Shown: positions 30,830 through 41,060, counted from the first letter of the stretch. The stretch is DNA of 64,000 nucleotides from Haloferax mucosum ATCC BAA-1512 (GCF_000337815.1 NZ_AOLN01000007.1:1-64000); one strand, 5' to 3'. Notes: generated by a model not told the origin, from the sequence alone. Numbers and translations: made by a program.

Positions 30830-31606
30830 TCACTCCGTCAGCCCGTACCCGCGGCGGAACAGGACGATGTTGACCGCGACGACGGCGAGCGTCAAGAGTG
30901 AGAGGACGGCGAGCGAGATGTTCGGGTTGACCTCACTCACACCCAAAAAGCCGTATCGGACGCCGTTGACCATGTAGACCATCGGATTGGCGAGCGATGC
31001 CTGCCGGAAGATACCGGGAATCTCGTTGAGCGAGTAGAAGACGCCGCCGAAAAAGACGAGCGGTCGGAGGATGAACTGGTTCATCATCGTCAGGTCGTCG
31101 AAGTCGTCGGCCCAGAGACCGCCGATGACGCCGAACCCGGCGAAAAGCAAGGTAATAACGAGCATGAAGGCGACCAGATAGAAGGGGTGGGCGACGCCGA
31201 CGGTGGTGAAGACCATCCCGATGATGGCGACGAGCACGCCGACGAGAACCCCACGCATCGCACTGGAGAGAACGTACGCGCCGACCATCGACGTGTAGGA
31301 GAGCGGCGACGTGAGCGCCTCCTCGATGTAGCGGTTCCAGCGGCCGTGGAAGATGGAAAACGACGCGTTCTCGAAGGCGTTCGAGACCGCGCCGAGGACG
31401 ATGAGTCCGGGGAGGATGAAGAGGATGTACGGGACGCCCGCGATTTCGTTGATGCGTTCGCCGAGGATGACGCCGAAGACCGAAAAGTACAGCACGTTCG
31501 TGATAAACGGCGGGACGAACGTGTTGCGCGGGCGGCGGACGAATCGGAGGATTTCGCGGCGAAGCAGGGCGTAAAAGCCGGTCGCGTCGAAGCTCGTGAG
31601 GCTCAT
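30830..31606 (-). CDS. ABC-2 type transporter permease
   Basis: The 258-residue permease has six TM helices. The N-terminal EILRFVRRPRNTFVPPFITN is typical of ABC-2 exporters, and there is the EIPGIFRQASLANPMVYMVN signature before the last helix. It overlaps the ATPase gene by ATGA (31603-31606). Together they form an exporter of drugs, lipids or polysaccharide; the substrate is not predictable. Confidence 0.92.
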   Translation of the reverse strand: MSLTSFDATGFYALLRREILRFVRRPRNTFVPPFITNVLYFSVFGVILGERINEIAGVPYILFILPGLIVLGAVSNAFENASFSIFHGRWNRYIEEALTSPLSYTSMVGAYVLSSAMRGVLVGVLVAIIGMVFTTVGVAHPFYLVAFMLVITLLFAGFGVIGGLWADDFDDLTMMNQFILRPLVFFGGVFYSLNEIPGIFRQASLANPMVYMVNGVRYGFLGVSEVNPNISLAVLSLLTLAVVAVNIVLFRRGYGLTE

Positions 31607-32556
31607 TGCTGGACCTCCGCGGTGGCGCGGTCTTCGCCCTGTCGCGTCATCTCGACGAAGACCTCTTCGAGTGACGTGCGCGAGATTTCGAGATCGACAA
31701 TTTCGTGGCCGTCGCGGTCGAGCGCCTGCACCACGTCGGGGGCGACGAGACCGCCCTGCTGTGCCGTTACGACGAGGCGCGCTCCGTCCAGTTCGACGGT
31801 CTCGACGCGGTCGTTGTCGGCCGCGAAGTCGGGGACTGCGGTCGGCGAATCGCGGAGTTGAATCACGATGTCGTCGGTGCCGCGGTCCATCAGTTCGTCG
31901 GGGCTGGCAACTTCGAGGACGCGCCCCGAGTCGAGGATTGCAACCTCGTCACAGAGGCGTTCGGCCTCCTCGATGTAGTGGGTCGTCAGGAGGATGGTCG
32001 TCCCCTGTTCGTTGAGGTCGATGATGGTCTCCCACAACTCGTGGCGGAGTTGCACGTCCACGCCGGCGGTCGGTTCGTCGAGGATGAGCAGGTCGGGGTC
32101 GGTGATGAGCGCCCGCGCGAGCATGAAGCGGCGTTTCATCCCGCCCGAGAGCCAGTCGAACCGCGTGTCGCGTTTGTCGTAGATACCGACGCGTTTGAGC
32201 ACATCGTCGGCGCGCTCGCGGGCCTCGTCGTGGGGGATGCCGTGGTAGCCCGCCTTGTGTTCGAGAACTTCTCGGATCGGAAAAAAGCGGTCCACGTTGA
32301 ACTCTTGTGGAGCGAGACCGATTCGGTCGCGCGCCTCGCGGTAGTCGGCTTCCACGTCGTATCCGAAGACGCTCGCCGTCCCGCCGGATTTGCGCACGAG
32401 ACCGACGAGGATGTTGATGAACGTCGTTTTCCCGGCACCGTTCGGTCCCAACAGCCCGAAAAACGACCCTTCGGGCACGTCGAGGTCGATGCCGTCGAGC
32501 GCCGTGACGTCGCCATAGGATTTCGTCAGGCCGCGTATCTCAATCGCAGATGCCAT
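31603..32556 (-). CDS. ABC transporter ATP-binding protein
   Basis: The 317 residues have Walker A GPNGAGKTT, Q-loop APQEFNV, signature LSGGMKRR, Walker B LLILDEPTAGVD and switch His in LLTTHYIEEAERL. The C-terminal 80 residues form the DrrA-type extension. It energises the ABC-2 permease encoded next. ATG 32556 opens MASAIEIRGLTKSYG. Confidence 0.95.
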   Translation of the reverse strand: MASAIEIRGLTKSYGDVTALDGIDLDVPEGSFFGLLGPNGAGKTTFINILVGLVRKSGGTASVFGYDVEADYREARDRIGLAPQEFNVDRFFPIREVLEHKAGYHGIPHDEARERADDVLKRVGIYDKRDTRFDWLSGGMKRRFMLARALITDPDLLILDEPTAGVDVQLRHELWETIIDLNEQGTTILLTTHYIEEAERLCDEVAILDSGRVLEVASPDELMDRGTDDIVIQLRDSPTAVPDFAADNDRVETVELDGARLVVTAQQGGLVAPDVVQALDRDGHEIVDLEISRTSLEEVFVEMTRQGEDRATAEVQQ

Positions 32557-32725
32557 TCGATGGTGCGTCGTCGGGTGTGGAGGCGATTAAGCGTAGTGCA
32601 CGCGGAATGCGGCGTTAATGCATGCCATAGTCGGTTGCGGACGCGAGTTTTCGCCGACCGAGCCGGAAGAGGATTTGGTATGAAATAACATAACAAATTA
32701 GGACCTAGTAGGTGCCCGTACTAAA

Positions 32726-32764
32726 GTAAATCATTAATGAATATTATCATTATAAATGATTAAC
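32726..32764. promoter_or_regulatory. AT-rich palindromic control region upstream of the glyoxylate-shunt operon
   Basis: AATCATT at 32729 and AATGATT at 32755 are inverted repeats in an AT-rich island (GTAAATCATTAATGAATATT, ATCATTATAAATGATTAAC). The island is unlike the rest of the 335-bp gap 32557-32891. Expression of isocitrate lyase is normally induced by acetate, so a regulator site and promoter here are likely. Confidence 0.5.
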
Positions 32765-32891
32765 TTTTAGTGATGCTCTCGACTCAGGCCATGTGAGGCA
32801 ACGCACAATGGTAGTATCCGACGCATCCGCCCTCACATCGACCGCTACGCAACTTGACTGCTATCGACCACCCACACCACCGACGTAACCA

Positions 32892-33146
32892 ATGACAAAC
32901 CGAACGAACGCGACCCGAACCGACACGACCCGAGCCGAGACAACCCGAACCGACACGACGACTCGTCCGCCCACGCCTCGACGCTATCCCAACAACGAGG
33001 AGAACATGGACGCGCCGCTCGTCCCGTTCATCCAGCAACCGGGTGACGAAGACGAGATGACGAATATTCGCCGCGAACTCGCCGCGCTCCGTGCGCAGTT
33101 GAACCGCATCGAGCGAGCGATGCAAACGACCGACGATACCCAATGA
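32892..33146 (+). CDS. Small protein translationally coupled to isocitrate lyase (84 or 46 aa)
   Basis: The frame ends by overlapping the aceA start (ATGA at 33143-33146). The C-terminal 46 residues from Met 33006 ([20 protein letters not shown] and [20 protein letters not shown]) look like a short coiled coil. The N-terminal part from 32892 is a Thr/Arg repeat ([20 protein letters not shown]) and may or may not be translated. A role as a leader or small partner of the shunt enzymes is possible; unknown. Confidence 0.6.
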   Translation: MTNRTNATRTDTTRAETTRTDTTTRPPTPRRYPNNEENMDAPLVPFIQQPGDEDEMTNIRRELAALRAQLNRIERAMQTTDDTQ

Positions 33147-34192
33147 ATCCGACCGAACTCGACAGCGACGTTTTTACCCGCGATATCGACAACCCGAAGG
33201 GCCGCGAACTCCGCGAGATGCTGAACACGCAGGACTTCGTGTTCGCACCGGGTATGTACCACGCACTCGACGCCCGCCTCGCTGAGATGACCGGCCACGA
33301 TGCCGCCTACATGTCCGGCTATTCGACCGTCCTCGGACAGTTCGGCTTCCCAGACCTGGAGATGGTCACGATGACCGAGATGGTCGAAAACGCGAAGCGA
33401 ATGGTCGAGGCGACGAACCTCCCCATCATCGCCGACTGCGACACCGGTTACGGCGGTCTCCACAACGTCCGTCGAGCCGTCCGCGAATACGAGAAAGCCG
33501 GCGTCGCCGCTGTCCACATCGAAGACCAGACGACGCCCAAGCGCTGTGGGCACATCGCGGGCAAGCAAATCGTCTCCCGCGAGAAGGCCCGCGCTCGGTT
33601 CGAAGCCGCCGTCGATGCGAAGCAGTGCGACGATACGGTCGTCATCGCCCGTACCGACGCGTATGGCTCTGCCAACGGTGATTGGGACGAACACCTCGAA
33701 CGCGGCCGCATCTACGCCGACGCCGGCGTCGATCTCGTCTGGCCCGAGATGCCCAACCCGAGCCGCGAAGACGCCGTCAACTACGCCGAGACCATCCACG
33801 AAACGCACCCAGACCTAAAGCTCGCGTTCAACTACTCGTCGTCGTTCGCGTGGTCCGAAGAGGAAGACCCACTGACGTTCCAAGAACTCGGCGACCTCGG
33901 CTACAAATACATCTTCATCACGCTGTTCGGCCTGCACTCGGGTGCGCACGCGGTCTACGAGGACTTCAAGAAACTCGCTGAAGCGGACGAACAGGGGCAG
34001 TTCGACCTCGAACAGCGGTATCTCGGCCACCCGACCGAGAGTCACCACGAACTCTCGTTCGTCTCGCGGTACCAAGACATCGAGACACAGTTCGACTCCG
34101 AGGCGCGCCGGCGCATCGAGGAATCGGAAGGCTTCAGCGAAGACGAAGCCGACCCCATTACGAGCAACGCCAGAGCCAACGACGATGACTGA
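33143..34192 (+). CDS. aceA: Isocitrate lyase
   Basis: The 349 residues are in the phosphoenolpyruvate mutase/isocitrate lyase superfamily. Seen are ADCDTGYGG (metal ligand Asp), [17 protein letters not shown] (the catalytic KKCGH loop, here KRCGH), ARTDAYGS and FNYSSSFAW. It cleaves isocitrate to glyoxylate and succinate. The final bases overlap malate synthase by 8 bp, so the two shunt enzymes are co-translated. The haloarchaeal enzyme is shorter than bacterial isocitrate lyases. Confidence 0.96.
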   Translation: MNPTELDSDVFTRDIDNPKGRELREMLNTQDFVFAPGMYHALDARLAEMTGHDAAYMSGYSTVLGQFGFPDLEMVTMTEMVENAKRMVEATNLPIIADCDTGYGGLHNVRRAVREYEKAGVAAVHIEDQTTPKRCGHIAGKQIVSREKARARFEAAVDAKQCDDTVVIARTDAYGSANGDWDEHLERGRIYADAGVDLVWPEMPNPSREDAVNYAETIHETHPDLKLAFNYSSSFAWSEEEDPLTFQELGDLGYKYIFITLFGLHSGAHAVYEDFKKLAEADEQGQFDLEQRYLGHPTESHHELSFVSRYQDIETQFDSEARRRIEESEGFSEDEADPITSNARANDDD

Positions 34193-35486
34193 GCGACGAC
34201 ACGACCGCGAGTTCGTGCGGACGTTCTTCACCTCGCCGACGGCCGTCGAGGGCGAAGCCGACTCCGCGAAGATGCTCCGGCGGGCCGCGCAACTCCGCGG
34301 CATGCAAGCGCCGGACGTGTGGGTTCCGGACAACGAAGACGCGACAGCACCATCGATGCGCGACGAGGGCGCAGAGAACATCGTCGAAGTCGTCGTCGAG
34401 CACGGAGCCGACTTCCCCGGCGAGATTCACCCGCGGATGGTCTGGCACCGCGATAGCCCGACGACCCGGTATCAGGGCTTCCAGCACATGCTCGAAATCG
34501 CCGACCCCGAACGCGGAGCCATCGAGCACATCGACGGCTTCGTCATCCCCGAGGTCGGCGACATCGACGACTGGAAGAAGGCCGACGAGTTCTTCACCAT
34601 CGTCGAAAACGAGCACGACCTCGAAGAGGGAAGCCTCAAAATGTCCGTCATCATCGAGAGTGGACAGGCCGAACTCGCCATGGGAACGCTCCGCGAGGAG
34701 ATGGGCAAGCCGACGAACAACCTCGAACGCCTGTTCCTCCTCGTTGACGGCGAGGTCGATTACACGAAGGACATGCGGGCGATGACGCCGACCGGCGAAC
34801 TTCCCGAGTGGCCGGAACTCCGGCACAACACGTCTCGGGGGGCGAGCGCCGCGGGTCTCATCGCGGTCGATGGTCCCTACGACGACATCCGAAACGTGGA
34901 AGGGTACCACGAGCGCATGGCCGAAAACCGAGCGAAAGGGATGCTCGGCATCTGGTCGCTCACGCCCGGACAGGTCGTGGAGGCGAACACGTCGCCGCTC
35001 CCGCCGAAGACCGGCAGTTGGCTCCTCGACATCGACGGCGAGCAGGTCGAACTCGAAGCCGAAGACGGCGCAGAAGTCTACGACGGCGACCACCTCTCGC
35101 TCGAAGCGACCGATGGCGGGTACCAACTGCACATCGACGGCACGACTCGCACCCTCGACGCGGACGAACTGCGCGAGGAACTCCACGGGATGACGTCGTA
35201 CGTCCCGAGCATGGACGACATCGTGGACTCGATGGAGGAATTCGAGGCGGCCAAGGAGGCCGGGCGGGGCGCGATTGCCATGGAGCAGTCGGCAACACTC
35301 CGAATCGGCGGCACGGAAATCGACATCTCCAAAGACCGCATGTGGGACGAAGCGACCTATCAGGCCGCGATGACCCCCATCAACCTGTTCCAAGATGTCT
35401 ACGAAAACCGGCCCGACCAACACGAGGAATTGAACGAGCGATACGGCGCGGACGTCGTGTCGCGCGCGATGGAGGTGGGTCTCTGA
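34185..35486 (+). CDS. aceB: Malate synthase, haloarchaeal type
   Basis: The 433 residues from ATG 34185 start [40 protein letters not shown] and [20 protein letters not shown] resemble CitE-like TIM barrels, as in the unusual short malate synthase of Haloferax. The C-terminal part binds glyoxylate/acetyl-CoA in an arrangement unlike isoforms A and G. It condenses glyoxylate with acetyl-CoA to malate. Operon with aceA. Confidence 0.95.
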   Translation: MTERRHDREFVRTFFTSPTAVEGEADSAKMLRRAAQLRGMQAPDVWVPDNEDATAPSMRDEGAENIVEVVVEHGADFPGEIHPRMVWHRDSPTTRYQGFQHMLEIADPERGAIEHIDGFVIPEVGDIDDWKKADEFFTIVENEHDLEEGSLKMSVIIESGQAELAMGTLREEMGKPTNNLERLFLLVDGEVDYTKDMRAMTPTGELPEWPELRHNTSRGASAAGLIAVDGPYDDIRNVEGYHERMAENRAKGMLGIWSLTPGQVVEANTSPLPPKTGSWLLDIDGEQVELEAEDGAEVYDGDHLSLEATDGGYQLHIDGTTRTLDADELREELHGMTSYVPSMDDIVDSMEEFEAAKEAGRGAIAMEQSATLRIGGTEIDISKDRMWDEATYQAAMTPINLFQDVYENRPDQHEELNERYGADVVSRAMEVGL

Positions 35487-35794
35487 GCACGGCCACCGAC
35501 CGCTGAGTCGCCGCCGTCGAAGCGCTCGGCAATCGCGTTCCGACGGCGCACACTGGTTGTAGCTCCTCTCTTGTGGGCCACCCGATACCGTGGGGGTAGC
35601 CCACCGTATCTCGTTTTGACGGTGAACGACTTCGATAGCCCCCGAGCCGCTGCTATCGACGCGGTAGCGTGCTGTCCTACCGACGCTATGTGTCTCCCTC
35701 CGGCGACCCGGTGTCTCGGTCGTTGGTATTCGTTCCGTGTCCTGTCTCCACTTCCGACGCCACGCTCAAGGTCAAGCCACGCGAGTCGTCGCAC
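35487..35794. other. Intergenic region without gene
   Basis: About 308 bp between malate synthase and the DUF4112-type gene. Short readings here have poor start context and no recognisable product. I see no repeat or RNA gene. Confidence 0.5.
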
Positions 35795-36397
35795 GTGAAC
35801 GATTCGACGGATTCGACCGGGGCGAGCGCCGTGGCCGACGACGGCGAGCCGCTGGAACCCGACGCAATCGTCGATTTCGACGACTCGGAGGCCGCGGTTC
35901 GCGGGCGCGGTGATATCGACTCTGCGGCCGCGCCAGAGGCGACGCTCGACCGACTCCACACGGTGAGTTTCTATCTCGACGAGGCGTTCGAGATTCCGGG
36001 GACGAACTACCGCATCGGGATAGACCCGCTTTTAGGACTGCTTCCGGGCATCGGCGACGCGACGGCGTCGGCGCTGTCCGCGTACATTCTCGTCGAGGCC
36101 GCGATGCTCGGCGTGCCGCGGGCGACGCTCGCCCGGATGTTCGGAAACGTCCTCCTCGACGCGACGGTCGGTTCGTTGCCGGTCGTCGGCGACGTCTTCG
36201 ACGCCGCGTGGAAGGCGAACGTGCGGAACGTCCGACTGCTCGAAGCGCGCTACGAGGACCCGCCGCGCGAGGCGGTCGAAGCAGACCGACGATTTCTCGT
36301 CGTCGCGGTCGTCGCGGTTATGCTTCTGTTAGTCGCACTGGGCGTGGTCACGACACTCGCCGTGGTGTGGCTCCTCGGACAGGTGGGACTCCTCTAA
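35795..36397 (+). CDS. DUF4112-type membrane protein (200 aa)
   Basis: GTG 35795 gives VNDSTDSTGASAVADDGEPL, an acidic leader. The DUF4112 core follows: FEIPGTNYRIGIDPLLGLLP, GIGDATASALSAYILVEAAM and LLDATVGSLPVVGDVFDAAW. The C-terminal TM is VVAVVAVMLLLVALGVVTTL. Function of the family is unknown. Longer upstream readings to 35669 lack the composition of coding sequence. Confidence 0.85.
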   Translation: MNDSTDSTGASAVADDGEPLEPDAIVDFDDSEAAVRGRGDIDSAAAPEATLDRLHTVSFYLDEAFEIPGTNYRIGIDPLLGLLPGIGDATASALSAYILVEAAMLGVPRATLARMFGNVLLDATVGSLPVVGDVFDAAWKANVRNVRLLEARYEDPPREAVEADRRFLVVAVVAVMLLLVALGVVTTLAVVWLLGQVGLL

Positions 36398-36496
36398 GCA
36401 TCCAATTTTCGATATTGAGAAATGCATGTGGTGATGGTTATCATCAAGCAAAGTATAAAGTAGAAGACATTTATACATCCTCGAAAGAGGGACAGT

Positions 36497-37087
36497 ATGG
36501 AACGACGGACTTTCCTTAAGAGTGCCACTGCCGCAGGAGCCCTTCTCACCACCGCCGGATGTCTCGGCGGCGGCTCCGGATCTGACACGGCGAATAACTC
36601 CACGACTGGTAACTCCTCGGCGACGCAGACCGAAGAACCAGCACCAGTCCCGGAACCCGACCTCACGTTCAAGAACAAAAGTGGCGTGCTCCGCGTCGTC
36701 CACATGGGCGGCGACAAAATCAAAAATGAGACCACGACGGAAGTGTACGTGACCGTCGATGACGAGCGCGCCCAGACGTGGGTCGCAGACGATAAGGAAA
36801 CGCAGGCGTACCCCCTCTCGGTCGGTAACTTCCTCAAGCTCGAATCCGCCACGGCTGGTTCGACCGTGGAAGTCGTCTGGGTCGGCCGCGCCGGTACCGA
36901 GTCCGTCCTCGCCTCGCACGACGTTCCCGCCGAAGAGACGGCGATGAACGAGACGGCAACCAACGAAACGGCAACCAACGAAACGGCCATGAACGAGACC
37001 GTGACGAACGAAACGGCCATGAACGAGACGAACACGACGTCCACCAACGAGACGAACACGACGTCGAACACGACCGACAGCGAATAA
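36497..37087 (+). CDS. Tat lipoprotein with C-terminal NET glycosylation-sequon repeats
   Basis: RRTFLKSATAAGALLTTAGC is a Tat signal with lipobox cysteine, so it is membrane-anchored outside. The middle domain of about 90 residues is beta-rich (GVLRVVHMGGDKIKNETTTE, VYVTVDDERAQTWVADDKET). The C-terminal 50 residues are tandem NETA/NETM/NETN units, each an N-x-T sequon, suggesting dense N-glycosylation. The gene ends in a Thr/Asn tract. Function unknown. ATG 36497 is preceded by an AT-rich promoter stretch. Confidence 0.85.
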   Translation: MERRTFLKSATAAGALLTTAGCLGGGSGSDTANNSTTGNSSATQTEEPAPVPEPDLTFKNKSGVLRVVHMGGDKIKNETTTEVYVTVDDERAQTWVADDKETQAYPLSVGNFLKLESATAGSTVEVVWVGRAGTESVLASHDVPAEETAMNETATNETATNETAMNETVTNETAMNETNTTSTNETNTTSNTTDSE

Positions 37088-37247
37088 CCGACGTTCGCCG
37101 CCGATACGAGATATTTTTCTGCGAAGCAACTGCCCGAGAGAGGGTACTACGGACTGCTCGCCCGAGTAGCGGTCGGCCAGTAGCGTGCCGGAGGTGACGC
37201 CGAAGAAAACGAATTCGACCGCGGCCGAGAGCACGGACCGTCGTCGC

Positions 37248-38225
37248 TCAGTCGTCGGCCGGAACGCCGTCGGCGTTGACGACCGACTCGGGTGCGATGA
37301 TGCCCGCGCGGACGCCGAAGCGGTAGACGACGGGTTGGAGGGCGTCGCGTTTCATGAACGCGAATCCAGCGAGGATAAGCAGGAATCCGGAGACGGTGGC
37401 AGGACCGATGTGCTCGTCGAGGAACGCCCAGCCGCTGACGGCGGCGACGATGGGAACGGCGTAGTTGACGAGGCTGATTTCCACCGCGCCGATGCGGTCT
37501 AAGAGAACGAAGTAGATGATGAACCCGACGGCACTACACAGCACCGCGAGAAAGAGGAGCGCGGCGACGACGAGCGGCGACCACTCGATGGTCGCAAGAC
37601 CGGGTTCACCGAGCACCGGGCTGGCGACGTGAAGCATCGCAGACCCGAGAAGCATCATCCACGCCTGCATCGGAACGACCGGTGGGTTCCCGGGAAGGCG
37701 CTTGATGAGAACCGAGCCGAACGCCCAACTCGCCGCGGCGAGAAAGAGCAAGACGACGCCGATGAGTTGCCCGCCGACAGAACCGGACGCGAGAGCGATG
37801 ACGACGGTTCCGGCGAGTCCCAAGAAGACGCCGAGGAAGCCGAAGGCGTCGAGTCGCTCTTCGGGAAGCATCGAGAAGGCGAAAAGTGGCGTCAAGACCG
37901 GTGACAGACTCAGAACGATGGCGGCGACGCCGCTCGTCACGTAGTTTTGCCCCGTAAACAGGAGCGAAAAGTGCGCGCCGATGAGTAACGCGCCGCCGAC
38001 GGCGACGACGACCCACTCGTCGCGGCCGCGGGGCCGCCAGTCTTCAGCGGCGAGAAGTCCGTAGACGAAGAGAACAATGCCTGCAACGTCGTACCGAAGC
38101 GCGGCGAAGAGCGCGGGCGGAAGGACTTCGAGACCGACTTCGATGGCCATGAACGAAGTGCCCCAGAGAACCGCGAGCGTAGCGAACAGTGCGAGGTTTC
38201 GATGTGTTTGAGTTCCGATAGACAC
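37248..38225 (-). CDS. EamA/DMT-family permease
   Basis: The 325 residues from GTG 38225 start VSIGTQTHRNLALFATLAVL, then WGTSFMAIEVGLEVLPPALF and ten TM helices in two EamA halves (LAGTVVIALASGSVGGQLIG, FLDEHIGPATVSGFLLILAG). It probably exports a small metabolite; the substrate cannot be told. A reading to 38420 adds 65 residues without hydrophobic or conserved character and is rejected. The stop lies 160 bp from the NET lipoprotein gene; the two converge. Confidence 0.9.
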   Translation of the reverse strand: MSIGTQTHRNLALFATLAVLWGTSFMAIEVGLEVLPPALFAALRYDVAGIVLFVYGLLAAEDWRPRGRDEWVVVAVGGALLIGAHFSLLFTGQNYVTSGVAAIVLSLSPVLTPLFAFSMLPEERLDAFGFLGVFLGLAGTVVIALASGSVGGQLIGVVLLFLAAASWAFGSVLIKRLPGNPPVVPMQAWMMLLGSAMLHVASPVLGEPGLATIEWSPLVVAALLFLAVLCSAVGFIIYFVLLDRIGAVEISLVNYAVPIVAAVSGWAFLDEHIGPATVSGFLLILAGFAFMKRDALQPVVYRFGVRAGIIAPESVVNADGVPADD

Positions 38226-38425
38226 GAGATATCGACCTTGGTCCCAGGTGTTGAAGCGCCTACCACCTCTCCGTACATGAATTTTCTCGGAGTCGAGATA
38301 GCATCTGTCTCGGGTGTCGTTCACAAACCTCTCAGTGCCTGGACAATACATCAATCGGTTGATGATTGTCGCGTCGGCAAGCGAACAAAGTAAGGTAGTT
38401 ACGCGCGCTCCGATAGACACAGAAC

Positions 38426-39709
38426 ATGAGTATCTTCGAGGACGTGCGAGCGCTGGCCGAGAGCGGGCCGGTCTGCGACGCCTGTCTGGGCAGGGCGTTC
38501 GCCGACCGCAGTTTCGGACTGACGAACGCCGAGCGGGGGAAGTCGCTTCGAATCGCCGCCGCCCTCGACGCGGACGAGCCGTACGAGGCCGTCGAGACCG
38601 AAGACTGCTGGGTCTGCGAGGGTGCGTGTGCGCACTTCGACGAGTGGGCCGCGCGCTGTGCCGCGGCCATCGAAGACGTCGAGGTCGAGACGTACCAAGT
38701 CGGCACCAGAGCGCCGCCGCTGGTCGAAGAAAACGAGATTCTCCTGCGCGAGGGTGCCGGACTCCCCGACGACGCCGGCGAACTGTTTAAATCCGAGTTC
38801 AACCGCGAAGTCGGAAAACGTGTCGGCCGACTCACGGGAACTGAAGTGGACTTCACTCGCCCGGACGTGCAGTTCCTCCTCGACATCGAAGCCGACACCA
38901 TCGAAGCGCAGATCAACTCGGCGTTCATCTACGGTCGCTACCGCAAGCTCGAACGCGATATCCCGCAGACCGAGTGGCCCTGCCGCGAGTGCGACGGCTC
39001 GGGCTATCAGGGCAAAGAGCCGTGTGACTACTGCGGTGGCTCGGGATACCTCTACGAAGACAGCGTCGAAGGTTTCGTCGCTCCCGTCGTGATGGACGTA
39101 ATGGACGGCGTGGACGCGAAGTTCCACGGCGCTGGCCGCGAGGACGTTGACGCGCTGATGCTCGGGACGGGTCGCCCCTTCGTCGTCGAAATCATGGAAC
39201 CCCGACGTCGAAACGTCGATGTCGAGCAACTCGAAGGCGACATCAACGCGATGGCCGACGGCGAAATCGAAGTCGAAGGGCTTCGTCTCGCCACCTACGA
39301 CATGGTCGAGCGCGTGAAGAAACTCGACGCGAGCAAACAGTACCGCGCCGCCGTCGAGTTCGACGCCGACGTGACCGACGAAGCCCTCCAGGCCGCCTTG
39401 GACGAACTCACCGGCGTGACGGTCGAGCAGTACACCCCCCACCGCGTTGACCACCGTCGCGCGAGCATCACGCGCACGCGACACGTCTACGACGCCACCG
39501 GAGAACTCGAAGACGCTCGGCACGGGACCGTCGAAATCCACGGCGAAGGCGGTCTCTACATCAAGGAACTCATCTCCGGCGACGAAGGTCGGACGAACCC
39601 CAGTCTCGCTGGCATCCTCGACACCGGCGCGGTCGTCACCGCCCTCGACGTGATTGCGGTGGAAGGCGAGGACGAACCTTTCGAGGACGACGAATTCTTC
39701 AAGAACTGA
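38426..39709 (+). CDS. pus10: tRNA pseudouridine synthase Pus10
   Basis: The 427 residues have the N-terminal zinc/THUMP-like part (CDACLGRAFADRSFGLTNAE; CWVCEGACAHFDEWA) and a DnaJ-like CRECDGSGYQGKEPCDYCGG in the middle. The catalytic region is GREDVDALMLGTGRPFVVEI with the expected Asp. Pus10 makes pseudouridine 54 and 55 in archaeal tRNA and supplies the substrate of TrmY (gene at 28635). RNase HII follows after 181 bp. Confidence 0.94.
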   Translation: MSIFEDVRALAESGPVCDACLGRAFADRSFGLTNAERGKSLRIAAALDADEPYEAVETEDCWVCEGACAHFDEWAARCAAAIEDVEVETYQVGTRAPPLVEENEILLREGAGLPDDAGELFKSEFNREVGKRVGRLTGTEVDFTRPDVQFLLDIEADTIEAQINSAFIYGRYRKLERDIPQTEWPCRECDGSGYQGKEPCDYCGGSGYLYEDSVEGFVAPVVMDVMDGVDAKFHGAGREDVDALMLGTGRPFVVEIMEPRRRNVDVEQLEGDINAMADGEIEVEGLRLATYDMVERVKKLDASKQYRAAVEFDADVTDEALQAALDELTGVTVEQYTPHRVDHRRASITRTRHVYDATGELEDARHGTVEIHGEGGLYIKELISGDEGRTNPSLAGILDTGAVVTALDVIAVEGEDEPFEDDEFFKN

Positions 39710-39890
39710 ATCGCACCCACCGGATTCCGGTTCGGAAGGCGGTGCGCAGTATTCTCAGCGCTTCAACGGAGTCTTCCACAGGAGGCCGCCGTACTGCTTC
39801 GGAGGGAGACGGGCAGTGTTCTCTTCTTTCGGTTCGTGTCTCGGGACCGAATCGGTACGTTCAATCCGCCGCTACGATACCCGACGAAGT

Positions 39891-40538
39891 ATGCGAATCG
39901 GCGTTGATGAGGCCGGAAAGGGTCCCGTGTTGGGACCGATGGTCGCCGCGGCGGTCCGAGCGGAGTCGGAGACGCTTCCCGACGGAATCGCCGACTCGAA
40001 GCGACTCTCCGCCGCCCGGCGCGAGGAACTCAACGAAACACTCCGCGAGCGAGACGACGTCGCGGTCGGCGTCGCGTTCGTCGAACCCGCGACTATCGAC
40101 GACCCCGAGACCGACATGAACCGCCTTACCGTCCGGGCGCAGGTCGAAGCGGCCGCCGCGGTCGCGGCCGACGACGACCAACTCGTCTGCGACGCGGGCG
40201 ACGTGAGCGAATCGCGCTTCGGGCGGCGCGTCCGCGACGGACTGGCAGAGACAGGACTCAGCGTGGACGTGCACGCACAGCACCGCGCCGACGACGAACA
40301 CGCAATCGTCGGCGCCGCGAGTATCGTTGCGAAAGTCGAACGGGACCGCCGAGTTGAGGCCATCGCCGACGAGTACGGCGCGGTCGGAAGCGGCTATCCG
40401 AGCGACCAGACGACGCGGGACTTCCTGCGCGAGTTCGTCCGCGAACACGGTATTCTCCCCGACTGCGCCAGAAAATCGTGGGCCACGTGCGCCGACCTGT
40501 TGGCCGCCCACGAACAGTCGTCACTTGGCGATTTCTGA
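39891..40538 (+). CDS. rnhB: Ribonuclease HII
   Basis: ATG 39891 gives MRIGVDEAGKGPVLGPMVAA with the D-E catalytic pair. ADSKRLSAARREEL, IVGAASIVAKVERDR and GSGYPSDQTTRDFL are the further family blocks carrying acidic and Lys residues. It removes RNA from RNA-DNA hybrids. Its 215 residues are normal for archaeal RNase HII. A longer frame upstream to 39654 overlaps the end of pus10 and is rejected. Confidence 0.95.
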   Translation: MRIGVDEAGKGPVLGPMVAAAVRAESETLPDGIADSKRLSAARREELNETLRERDDVAVGVAFVEPATIDDPETDMNRLTVRAQVEAAAAVAADDDQLVCDAGDVSESRFGRRVRDGLAETGLSVDVHAQHRADDEHAIVGAASIVAKVERDRRVEAIADEYGAVGSGYPSDQTTRDFLREFVREHGILPDCARKSWATCADLLAAHEQSSLGDF

Positions 40539-40591
40539 ACTCGGGTCGAAAAATAAACCGGCTGTACCGCACGAAAGTGAGTGCGCGGTAG

Positions 40592-40831
40592 TTATCGCAT
40601 CTCTGTGAGAGAGACGTAGCCGCCTTCCTGTGCGGAAATCCACGTCGTCATCATCTCGGTCTCGGAGAGTCCTGCGGGGAAGATGGTACATTCGTCCGGC
40701 GCATCGTCGTACGGAGCAACGATTGCCGTATACTCTGCGTCGTCTGTCGGGGTTCGAGACCCCATCGTCTCCGTCCGCATCGTCGTCGTTGTCGCGTCCG
40801 AGTCGCCGTGCCGAAGTGGAGTGTCTTCCAT
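40592..40831 (-). CDS. Small acidic protein of a haloarchaeal family (79 aa)
   Basis: ATG 40831 gives MEDTPLRHGDSDATTTTMRT. The conserved part is at the C-terminus: YTAIVAPYDDAPDECTIFPA, then MTTWISAQEGGYVSLTEMR. I recall this as a common haloarchaeal domain of unknown function (DUF7511 type). A GTG at 40906 would add 25 residues. An AT-rich TATA-like stretch (GAATATATAGACTG on the minus strand, about 40908-40921) is the likely promoter and fits the ATG start better. Function unknown. Confidence 0.8.
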   Translation of the reverse strand: MEDTPLRHGDSDATTTTMRTETMGSRTPTDDAEYTAIVAPYDDAPDECTIFPAGLSETEMMTTWISAQEGGYVSLTEMR

Positions 40832-41060
40832 GGTTGGAGCGTGCGCACCGTGATTACCGACGGGCGGCGGTGTCTCAGTGCCCGCTTCAATCAATAGTTT
40901 AGACACAGTCTATATTATTCTATCGGAGAGTATACTGTAGTTAGAATAATCAACAGTAAGTACCCATGCAGAATCAGTATGTTACCAGATGTCTCATAGT
41001 TCGTACGTAGTGTGAATCGAGAGAGACGAACCGTCGAAAAACGAGACCGCGTTCAGGCGG

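Noticed and set aside
31705-32688. A 327-codon frame opposite the ABC ATPase
   Set aside because: Shadow of the ATPase, which has all nucleotide-binding motifs.
34158-35423. A 421-codon frame opposite malate synthase
   Set aside because: Shadow; the malate synthase frame has the right length and motifs.
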